From CAZKNJ01 sp964554185 (GTDB lineage: Bacteria; 4484-113): a DNA stretch of 20,202 bases. Within the stretch, counting starts at the first letter, position 1, and the number at the start of each line of letters is the position of its first letter. Shown piece after piece: positions 7,876-13,405 of the stretch. Below the pieces are notes generated by a model. That model was not told the origin of the DNA. It saw only the letters and a list, made by a program, of their open reading frames with translations, and did no database searches. The DNA is taken from contig CAZKNJ010000033.1 in NCBI GenBank assembly GCA_964554185.1, positions 1 to 20,202 on the forward strand. The letters are read 5' to 3'. A program made the translations under genes and the position numbers.

Positions 7876-9267
7876 TTACCCCACCAGCACGTCTTCCACC
7901 GGGTAATGCACTACTTCCGGCGGCGCGGGGTGGAAGGCGATGGAGCCGGCGGTTATGGGCCCCACGCGCCCGAGTATCATCAGCAGGCAGAGCACTCCCT
8001 GGCTCGTCCAGTGCAGGTTCGCGGTAATCCCCCGCGAAAGCCCCACCGTCCCCAGCGCGCTGACCGTCTCAAACACTATGTCCTCGGTGCCGAACGGCTC
8101 AAAGTGCGCGATGGCCACCGAAGCGACGAGCAGCACGGCAAACCACACAGTAAGCAGCCCGTATGCGTTGATGAGCACTCTGGCCGGTACCTTCCGCCCG
8201 TGGATGATGGTCGCGGTGCGGCCCCGGAACGAGTTCAGGGTCGCTAGGCTGATGACGGCGAATGATGTTGTCTTCACGCCGCCGCCGGTGCCGCCGGGGC
8301 TGGCGCCGATGAACATCAGCACCAACGTCAGCAGGTAGGTGCTCGGTGTCACCACGTTGTAGCCCACAGTGTTGAAGCCGCAGGTGCGCGGAAACACCGA
8401 CATGCTGAACGCCTTCAGCAGCTTCACGCCCAGCGGGTCCCCCGCCAGCGTCGCCGGGTTGTTCCACTCAAACACGAGCGACAGCACAAACCCCACGATG
8501 AGCAGCAGCGCGGTCGCGCGCAGCACCACATGCGTGTGCAGCGACAGGATGCGGCGCCGCCGCAGGAAAAACCGCTCGTGCAAGTCCATCATCACGATGA
8601 AGCCGATGCCGCCGAGCACCGTGAGTATGGGCATGGTGAGCCCGATGGCCGGGTTGCCGGCAAAGGACACCAGGCTGTCAGTGAAGGTGGAGAAGCCCGC
8701 GTTGTTAAACGACGAGACCGCCTGGAAGAGCGCATCAAACACGCCTCCGCCGCCCCGGTGGCGCAGGAACGCGGGGAGCATTATCGCCATCCCCAGCGCT
8801 TCAACAGCCAGCGTGATGATCACCACCCGCACGACCACTTCGCGCAAGTGCCCCAGGTGCGGCAGGTTCAGGCCGGTGCGCAGGATGTTCTGGTCGCCGG
8901 TGGAGAGCTTGCGGCCGAGCAGCAGCACGATGAAGATGTACGCCGTGGCGTATCCTAACCCTCCGATCTGGATGAGCAGCATTATCACCGTCTGCCCGAA
9001 GTAGCTGAAGTGGGTGCCGGTGTCCACTACGATGAGGCCGGTGACGCACACCGCCGAAGTCGCGGTGAAAAACGCCACCCATACCGGCGTCCACGCCCCC
9101 TGCATGTTGGATACGGGCAGAGTCAGCAGCGCGGTTCCCAGCAGGATCACGCCCAGGTAGCCCAACACCAGTACGCGCGCCACGTGCGGCCATTGCCGCC
9201 TGCGCCTGGTCGTGGTGTGGCCTGCGGGCGGCGGGCCCGCCGGCAGGCTATCTTCCGCGTCCTGCAT
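7876..9267 (-). CDS. ktrB: Ktr/Trk-type potassium uptake membrane protein (KtrB-like)
   Basis: A second potassium-translocating subunit, 463 residues. The first pore segment reads TSAVCVTGLIVVDTG (about 70-84), typical of KtrB rather than TrkH. The others are SFNNAGFSTF (186-195), RTCGFNTVGYN (294-304) and ALGTVGLSRG (404-413). The gating loop GASPGGTGGGVKTTS follows the third. The frame is open 49 codons upstream, but ATG 9267 is preferred because it gives a short basic cytoplasmic tail (TTTRRRRQWPHVAR) before the first helix. It overlaps the end of ktrA by 20 bases, so the two are translationally coupled. Paralogous to, and convergent with, trkH. Confidence 0.92.
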   Translation of the reverse strand: MQDAEDSLPAGPPPAGHTTTRRRRQWPHVARVLVLGYLGVILLGTALLTLPVSNMQGAWTPVWVAFFTATSAVCVTGLIVVDTGTHFSYFGQTVIMLLIQIGGLGYATAYIFIVLLLGRKLSTGDQNILRTGLNLPHLGHLREVVVRVVIITLAVEALGMAIMLPAFLRHRGGGGVFDALFQAVSSFNNAGFSTFTDSLVSFAGNPAIGLTMPILTVLGGIGFIVMMDLHERFFLRRRRILSLHTHVVLRATALLLIVGFVLSLVFEWNNPATLAGDPLGVKLLKAFSMSVFPRTCGFNTVGYNVVTPSTYLLTLVLMFIGASPGGTGGGVKTTSFAVISLATLNSFRGRTATIIHGRKVPARVLINAYGLLTVWFAVLLVASVAIAHFEPFGTEDIVFETVSALGTVGLSRGITANLHWTSQGVLCLLMILGRVGPITAGSIAFHPAPPEVVHYPVEDVLVG

Positions 9268-9934
9268 GCTCTTTGTCCACGGCCTGGCTGTACTGGCCCA
9301 GCGCCTTCTCCCAGCCCACGAGATACAGCACGTCGTCGCTTTGCAGCAGGTAATCCGGGTGCGGCACCGACTTGCTGCCATCCCGGTGCTCAATGAGCAC
9401 GATGTTAAGGTCAAACTGCGCGCGCAGATGCGCTTTGCGCACCGGTGTCCCCACCATGCTCTCCAGCACCGGCGCCCGTGCGAGGCAGAATCCGTCGGTG
9501 ATGACCCGGATGTCCGTCAGCCCGGAGAACACCAGCATCTGCGCCAGCCGCTCGGCGCTGTCGCTTTCCGGGAAGATGGTGACGTCCGCGCCCACGCGCT
9601 TGAGGGCTTCCGCGTGCAGTTCGCTGCGGCACTTCGCGGCGATGGTCCTGATCCCCAGGTGCTTGAGCGTCAGCGTGGTGAGGATGGAGGACGCCAGGTC
9701 GCTGGCCATTGCCACCACTGCGACATCATACTCCCGCACCCCCGCAGCCTCCAGCGCATCCGCGCTGGTGGCGTCTGCCTCCAGCAGCGAACGGAACTCC
9801 GCGGACGCCCGTTGCACCCGCTCGCGGTTGTTGTCAATCCCCAGGCAGTCCACGCCGTGCGCAATGAGCGAGCGCATCAGCGCCTGCCCGAAGGTGTTCA
9901 TCCCGATAACCACGGTTCGTTTCTTCCCGGCCAT
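9248..9934 (-). CDS. ktrA: Ktr potassium uptake regulatory subunit (KtrA-like)
   Basis: Cytoplasmic RCK subunit of 228 residues, about half of TrkA, with one TrkA-N domain (about 1-130) and one TrkA-C domain (about 140-220, ending near VLYLVGWEKALGQYS). KtrA rings gate KtrB in response to nucleotides. The dinucleotide-binding loop reads VIGMNTFGQALM, with Asn where the usual GxGxxG has its middle Gly; the acidic residue at the end of the second strand (GIDNNRERV) is kept. The start, ATG 9934, has no Shine-Dalgarno and lies 12 bases from an extended -10. It is divergent from metK, with 80 bases between the starts, and overlaps ktrB by 20 bases. Confidence 0.9.
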   Translation of the reverse strand: MAGKKRTVVIGMNTFGQALMRSLIAHGVDCLGIDNNRERVQRASAEFRSLLEADATSADALEAAGVREYDVAVVAMASDLASSILTTLTLKHLGIRTIAAKCRSELHAEALKRVGADVTIFPESDSAERLAQMLVFSGLTDIRVITDGFCLARAPVLESMVGTPVRKAHLRAQFDLNIVLIEHRDGSKSVPHPDYLLQSDDVLYLVGWEKALGQYSQAVDKEHAGRGR

Positions 9935-9946
9935 CTTGCGAGCAGT

Positions 9947-9955
9947 AGTTTACCA
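9947..9955 (-). promoter_or_regulatory. Extended -10 promoter of ktrA
   Basis: On the minus strand TGG-TAAACT runs from 9955 to 9947, 12 bases before the ATG at 9934. The predicted leader is about 6 bases with no ribosome binding site. The same string, TGG-TAAACT, is the promoter element of the tRNA-Leu gene. Confidence 0.5.
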
Positions 9956-9997
9956 CTCGCCTCAATCGTGAACTGCGATTCCGCCGCACCCGGCCAA

Positions 9998-10006
9998 TGG
10001 TAAAAT
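9998..10006 (+). promoter_or_regulatory. Extended -10 promoter of metK
   Basis: TGG-TAAAAT ends 8 bases before ATG 10015, so transcription would start within 1-3 bases of the start codon. No Shine-Dalgarno at a usable distance and no -35 are visible. There is no S-box (SAM riboswitch), since there is no room for one. Confidence 0.55.
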
Positions 10007-10014
10007 AGGCGGCT

Positions 10015-11253
10015 ATGGTTGCGAAAGGAACTGCGGCAAGAAGCCACCTGTTTACCAGCGAGTCGGTGACGGAAGGCCACCCCGACAAGGTGTGCGACGC
10101 CATCGCCGACTCCATTCTGGACGATATCCTGCGCCAGGATCCCAGCGCCCACGTGGCGGTGGAAGTGATGTGCACCACCGGCCTGGTGATGGTCGCGGGC
10201 GAAGTCACCTGCGCCTGCTACTCGGATATGAACCACATCGCCCGCTCCACTATCCAGGAGATTGGCTACCACTCGCCCGCCTTCGGCTTTGACGGCGCAA
10301 CCTGCGGCGTGCTCATCTCCATTGACGAGCAGTCCAGCGACATCGCCAACGGCGTGAAGGTGTCCGAAGAAGCGCGGCGCGGAGTGGCGGAGGACGACTT
10401 CGACCGCCAGGGCGCGGGCGACCAGGGGATGATGTTCGGCTTCGCCTGCCGCGAAAGCGAGTCCTTCTGCGAAAACACCTTTATGCCCCTGCCGATACAC
10501 CTTGCCCACCGGCTGGCCTGCCGGCTGGCGGAAGTGCGCAAGCAGGGGATACTGGGCTACATCGGCCCCGACGGCAAGACCCAGGTCACCCTGCGCTACG
10601 AGGAAGAGAAGCCGGTCGCGGTTGACCTCATCCTAATCGCCGCGCAGCACACGGAAGACGTCTCGCCCGAGGCCATGCGCGAGGAGATAATTGAAGCCGT
10701 GGTGGAGCCGATCGTTCCCGCCGAGTGGTTCCCGGAAAAGGAAGTGGTCACCAAGCGCGTGCTGGTGAACCCCAGCGGGAAGTTCGTCAAAGGCGGCCCG
10801 ATGGCGGACACCGGCCTGTCCGGCCGCAAGATAATCGTGGACACCTACGGCGGCTACTCGCGGCACGGCGGCGGGTCGTTCTCCGGCAAGGACCCCAGCA
10901 AGGTTGACCGCAGCGGCGCCTACTACGCCCGCTACGCCGCCAAGAACCTGGTGGCCGCCGGGGTGGCGGACAAGCTGGAGGTCAAGGTCGCTTACGCCAT
11001 CGGCCGCGCCCACCCGGTGAGCATCTCCCTCGACGCCTTCGGCACCGGGAAGGTGGCGATGGAGCGCGTGGAAGACTTCCTCAACTCACACGAGCTGTTT
11101 GACTTCAGGCCGGCCGCGATAATCCACAATCTCGGGCTGAACGCGCCCATTTACCGGCAGCTTTCCGCCTACGGCCATTTCGGCCGCCCGGACCTGGACC
11201 TGCCATGGGAGCGCCTGGACCTGGTGGATGCGCTGAAACAGGCGCTGCTTTAG
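10015..11253 (+). CDS. metK: S-adenosylmethionine synthetase
   Basis: Makes S-adenosylmethionine from methionine and ATP (412 residues, within the usual range of bacterial enzymes). The N-terminal FTSESVTEGHPDKVCDAIAD supplies ATP and metal contacts. GAGDQGMMFGFA is the family signature near residue 138, and GGGSFSGKDPSKVDRSGAY is the second signature, carrying the phosphate-binding loop. The carboxyl end has AIGRAHPVSISLDAFGTG. The start ATG is 8 bases after a strong extended -10 and lacks a ribosome binding site, so the mRNA may be leaderless. It is followed tail to tail by a lipoprotein gene 16 bases away. No other methionine-cycle gene is nearby. Confidence 0.97.
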   Translation: MVAKGTAARSHLFTSESVTEGHPDKVCDAIADSILDDILRQDPSAHVAVEVMCTTGLVMVAGEVTCACYSDMNHIARSTIQEIGYHSPAFGFDGATCGVLISIDEQSSDIANGVKVSEEARRGVAEDDFDRQGAGDQGMMFGFACRESESFCENTFMPLPIHLAHRLACRLAEVRKQGILGYIGPDGKTQVTLRYEEEKPVAVDLILIAAQHTEDVSPEAMREEIIEAVVEPIVPAEWFPEKEVVTKRVLVNPSGKFVKGGPMADTGLSGRKIIVDTYGGYSRHGGGSFSGKDPSKVDRSGAYYARYAAKNLVAAGVADKLEVKVAYAIGRAHPVSISLDAFGTGKVAMERVEDFLNSHELFDFRPAAIIHNLGLNAPIYRQLSAYGHFGRPDLDLPWERLDLVDALKQALL

Positions 11254-11269
11254 AAAGGGCGGCTGGCGC

Positions 11270-11779
11270 TTATTTGCCGCGCGGCGGCATAACGTCCATC
11301 ACGATGTTGCAGCCGTTCTCCGCGGTCATCGCGTTAACGTGCACCGACTCGCTTGCGCCCTCAAACACAATCATCCCGCCTTCCGGCAGGGACGACTCGG
11401 TCATCACCTTGTATCCCGCAGCCTTGGCCTTCTCCTTGTAGAAGTCCAGCACCGCCTTGGGGCTGTCCTGCGTGGTCATCATCACGTGCAGCATCTTCCC
11501 CTCGGGAGCGTCTTGCGTCACCGACTGCATCACGGTGCTTCCCGGGTACTGGGGCATGCTGGCGGGCCAGCCCTCGGGCATCTTCGCGCCAGTGCCGACC
11601 ACGGATTCCGCGCCGGTCTCTTTGTCGGTGACGGTGACCTTGCCGCCGCTGATGTCGGCGCTGACCTTTCCGCCGGATTGGGCTTCAATCATCTTCTCGG
11701 CAGCTTTCTCCGCCGCCTTCTGGCAGCCGAATACCATGACGGCCATCGCCGCCAAAACCAATATCAAAATAGTACGCAC
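11270..11779 (-). CDS. Putative lipoprotein, function unknown
   Basis: A predicted lipoprotein of 169 residues. The N-terminal signal (VRTILILVLAAMAVMVFGC) ends in a lipobox-like VFGC, so the mature protein would begin with a lipidated Cys followed by QKAAEKAAEKMIEAQ. The rest contains PQYPGSTVMQSV and MTTQDSPKAVLDFYKEKAKAAGY, a layout found in many small lipoproteins of unknown role that compare a 'YPG' segment with a 'VLDFYK' helix. An in-frame GTG seven codons upstream exists, but GTG 11779 is chosen because a perfect GGAGG lies 8 bases before it and it gives a compact signal peptide. Convergent with metK. I do not know its function. Confidence 0.75.
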   Translation of the reverse strand: MRTILILVLAAMAVMVFGCQKAAEKAAEKMIEAQSGGKVSADISGGKVTVTDKETGAESVVGTGAKMPEGWPASMPQYPGSTVMQSVTQDAPEGKMLHVMMTTQDSPKAVLDFYKEKAKAAGYKVMTESSLPEGGMIVFEGASESVHVNAMTAENGCNIVMDVMPPRGK

Positions 11780-11787
11780 CTTTGTTA

Positions 11788-11792
11788 CCTCC
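11788..11792 (-). promoter_or_regulatory. Shine-Dalgarno that fixes the lipoprotein start
   Basis: GGAGG on the minus strand, 8 bases before GTG 11779. It lies inside the longer alternative frame, which argues against the upstream start at 11800. Confidence 0.7.
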
Positions 11793-11811
11793 ACATTCAC
11801 GATGGGCGGGC

Positions 11812-11820
11812 ATTATACCA
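11812..11820 (-). promoter_or_regulatory. Extended -10 promoter of the lipoprotein gene
   Basis: On the minus strand TGG-TATAAT runs from 11820 to 11812, a consensus -10 with TG extension. Transcription would start near 11805, giving a leader of about 25 bases that includes the GGAGG ribosome binding site. Confidence 0.65.
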
Positions 11821-11834
11821 CCGGCGACTGTTCC

Positions 11835-11866
11835 TGTAGGGCGGGGACCTGTGCCCCGCCGTCTTC
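11835..11866 (+). repeat. REP-like element, GTAG class, copy 1
   Basis: Head GTAG (11836-11839), then a perfect 7-bp stem GGCGGGG (11840-11846) / CCCCGCC (11854-11860) with loop ACCTGTG, then tail GTCTTC. The copy at 12000-12031 has the same head, loop and tail, but two base pairs of the stem are exchanged on both sides. Confidence 0.8.
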
Positions 11867-11969
11867 TCGCCCGCCGCATCGCCTCCTGCTGGCAGCTGAA
11901 AGCTGACGACTGGCCGCTGCTCGGGCATGCCGTGCCCGTTGCGCCAGCCACCGTCAACTCACCAAGTGA

Positions 11970-11998
11970 GTACGCCGGGCTCACCAGCCCGGCTCTTT
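11970..11998 (+). repeat. REP-like element, GTAC class
   Basis: Head GTAC, an 8-bp stem GCCGGGCT/AGCCCGGC and a tail beginning TCTT. It differs at one loop base from the two copies at 17868 and 17997. One base separates it from the GTAG-class copy at 12000, forming a two-hairpin cluster in direct orientation. Confidence 0.8.
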
Positions 11999-11999
11999 C

Positions 12000-12031
12000 T
12001 GTAGGGCGCGCACCTGTGGCGCGCCGTCTTC
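12000..12031 (+). repeat. REP-like element, GTAG class, copy 2
   Basis: Head GTAG (12001-12004), stem GGCGCGC (12005-12011) / GCGCGCC (12019-12025), loop ACCTGTG and tail GTCTTC. Compared with copy 1, stem positions 5 and 7 change from G to C, with matching changes in the other arm, so pairing is kept while the sequence changes. Confidence 0.8.
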
Positions 12032-12067
12032 ATTCTTGCTGATAGCTGACCGCTGGTTTGCTGCTCG

Positions 12068-12076
12068 TGGTATACT
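12068..12076 (+). promoter_or_regulatory. Extended -10 promoter of the 12215 gene
   Basis: TGG-TATACT. It lies at the 3' end of a degenerate GCTGA-rich stretch (12035-12067). Transcription would begin near 12083, giving a leader of about 130 bases. No strong -35 is seen. Confidence 0.5.
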
Positions 12077-12187
12077 TGCCCTCAGGGAGCCGCCCTGTGC
12101 CGCAGGGGAACGCAACAACCGCCCGCAACCACGGCGCTCATCGCGCCCCATTCCGTATTAACCCCAATCCCATGCTGCAGATTGCGG

Positions 12188-12205
12188 CTCCTCCGAATGG
12201 GGGAG
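12188..12205 (+). promoter_or_regulatory. Hairpin that would cover the ribosome binding site
   Basis: CTCCTCC (12188-12194), loop GAAT, GGGGGAG (12199-12205): seven pairs including one G-T wobble. The 3' arm contains most of the Shine-Dalgarno (GGGAGG, 12201-12206) for GTG 12215, so folding would hide it. No known riboswitch class is recognised in the leader upstream. Confidence 0.5.
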
Positions 12206-12214
12206 GTGGGTTGC

Positions 12215-12823
12215 GTGAATGACGATATCACGAAGAGCCCTCTGGGGAAACCGTCGGTTATCATCGGCGCTGTTGTAGCCGGCATTGCTATCTGGCTCGT
12301 GCTGGTGGCGGTGATGTTCTCCTTTGTCGCTCGGTCGTGGTTTCATCTGCAGGACGAGATCAGGGCCTTCGAGGCGTACGGTCCCTCGCCCGGCGGTCTG
12401 GCTTCGGTGGACGAACCCGAGCCCCGGCTTTTGCAGATGTACATTTTCGGCAGGCAGGATGTTGATGTCTTGATATACGAGTTTGACGCTTCGTCATCCG
12501 ACGATGTCCTGCGGTCCAGCGACTTCCTTGATACCCTTATCAGCGTGTACCGTGGAATCGACCTGGATACGGTGTCTCATGCAGTAGTTCTGTCGCCCGA
12601 AGGAGTCGCGGTAGCCAAAGAGAAAGGACTTGACCTGGAGGATGGTCGTGCCTCAGATTACCCCGAGCGGCTTTCTGAGTACCTGGAGGCGGGGGAGGTC
12701 CTGGCGATAGTCAGGCTTACCTCTTCGGGTGTGGACTTTGATGGAACCACCGAGAGTATCGAACAGCGGCTTGCGGAGCTGGACCAGGTCTTCGAGGAGC
12801 GCTATGCGCTATTCCACGACTAG
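12215..12823 (+). CDS. Single-pass membrane protein, function unknown
   Basis: Predicted product of 202 residues that I do not recognise. A short cytoplasmic tail (NDDITKSPLGKPS) precedes one strong transmembrane helix (about 13-38, VIIGAVVAGIAIWLVLVAVMF), then a mainly acidic soluble domain that should lie outside the cytoplasm. The start is GTG 12215, chosen for the Shine-Dalgarno GGGAGG at 12201-12206; an upstream TTG in the same frame is poorly placed. The reading frame remains open for 23 further codons after its TAG, up to a TAA at 12893-12895 that overlaps the next gene, so the true or ancestral protein may be 226 residues. Codon choice looks less GC-biased than in the flanking housekeeping genes. 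Confidence 0.65.
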   Translation: MNDDITKSPLGKPSVIIGAVVAGIAIWLVLVAVMFSFVARSWFHLQDEIRAFEAYGPSPGGLASVDEPEPRLLQMYIFGRQDVDVLIYEFDASSSDDVLRSSDFLDTLISVYRGIDLDTVSHAVVLSPEGVAVAKEKGLDLEDGRASDYPERLSEYLEAGEVLAIVRLTSSGVDFDGTTESIEQRLAELDQVFEERYALFHD

Positions 12824-12895
12824 CGCTCCAAGGCGGTCATCTACTCGGACTGCAAGCGAAACGGCGCGGGAGAATCTGAGGAAGTGAACCAATAA
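12824..12895 (+). other. In-frame extension after an amber stop
   Basis: Directly after the TAG at 12821-12823, the same frame continues for 23 codons (RSKAVIYSDCKRNG, then AGESEEVNQ) to TAA at 12893-12895. Third positions are mostly G or C, as in coding DNA. The end coincides with the Shine-Dalgarno and apparent start of the next gene, as expected for a former overlapping gene end. TAG is an ordinary stop in the other genes here, so the amber is either a premature stop or the true end with chance open sequence after it. Confidence 0.45.
12878..12884 (+). promoter_or_regulatory. Shine-Dalgarno pointing to an ATA codon
   Basis: GAGGAAG lies 7 bases before ATA at 12892-12894. No ATG, GTG or TTG occurs in this frame between the upstream stop (TGA at 12877) and GTG 12919, which is 34 bases from the site, too far to use it. 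Confidence 0.55.
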
Positions 12896-13311
12896 ACACC
12901 AAGACTGCAATCTGGCTTGTGCTGATTCTCGCGGCGCTGGCGATAGGGTGGCTGTGGTGCTCTGGCCGCCTTCCGTTCGGTGGCAACAGGCTACCACGGA
13001 AGATATCGACCTACACTATTAATATTACGGGCACGCCGGGTCTGCAGTTTGATGGCGTCATTCTTGAAGTGCAGCCCAACATGATGGGACGTTCACGGCG
13101 CATTCAGGGCACGGTTCCCGCCACCTACGAAGCGCGTGGAGCCGCCGTGCAGTGCGACTGTTTCAAGAAGAGCGACGATGAGTTTCTTCGTATAGAACTC
13201 TTGCTTAACGGCCAGGTTGTGGACAGTAGCGAAGGCATAAACAACTCGCGGCTAGTGCATGTTATCAGCGAGCCCAGCCCACTAGGCGCGCCCGGCAGCG
13301 AGACTCCCTAG
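12892..13311 (+). CDS. Membrane-anchored protein with MmpS-like extracytoplasmic domain (tentative)
   Basis: A 139-residue protein if translation starts at ATA 12892, or 130 residues from GTG 12919. The ATA start gives a natural amino end (NTKTAIWLVLILAALAIGWLW), with a full hydrophobic anchor after a basic tail; the GTG start would cut the anchor short. The remainder, with YTINITGTPGLQFDG, GTVPATYEARGAAVQCDC and LRIELLLNGQVVDSSEG, looks like a small beta-rich domain of the kind seen in MmpS-type accessory proteins; this is an impression from the pattern, not a search result. It overlaps the extended upstream frame by four bases (ATAA). An ATG at this spot would also give the very common ATGA overlap. 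Function unknown. Confidence 0.55.
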   Translation: MNTKTAIWLVLILAALAIGWLWCSGRLPFGGNRLPRKISTYTINITGTPGLQFDGVILEVQPNMMGRSRRIQGTVPATYEARGAAVQCDCFKKSDDEFLRIELLLNGQVVDSSEGINNSRLVHVISEPSPLGAPGSETP

Positions 13312-13312
13312 C

Positions 13313-13370
13313 CAAGTACGCCGGACTTTGCCCGTCACAGCTTCAGCGGCGGAGGATTCCGCCCGTGATT
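13313..13370 (+). repeat. Degenerate composite intergenic repeat, copy B
   Basis: Block order matches 4570-4630: CAAGTAC, a weak hairpin, CAGCTTCAGCGGCGG, GATT, CCCGTGATT. Here the middle part forms a clean stem GGCGGA/TCCGCC that copy A lacks. It is followed by a CAACAACC-type stretch at 13375-13406 that runs up to the rny stop codon. Confidence 0.55.
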
Positions 13371-13405
13371 CCATCCAACAACCGAAAACCAACTGCCAAC
13401 AACCG

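Noticed and set aside
9955..10014. SAM riboswitch controlling metK
   Set aside because: Only 80 bases separate the divergent starts, the -10 lies 8 bases from the ATG, and no S-box core is present.
12824..12895. Genome-wide recoding of UAG as sense
   Set aside because: rplU, rpmA, the membrane fusion protein, trkA, trkH, recA and rny all end at TAG at their family-typical ends, so UAG is a normal stop here.
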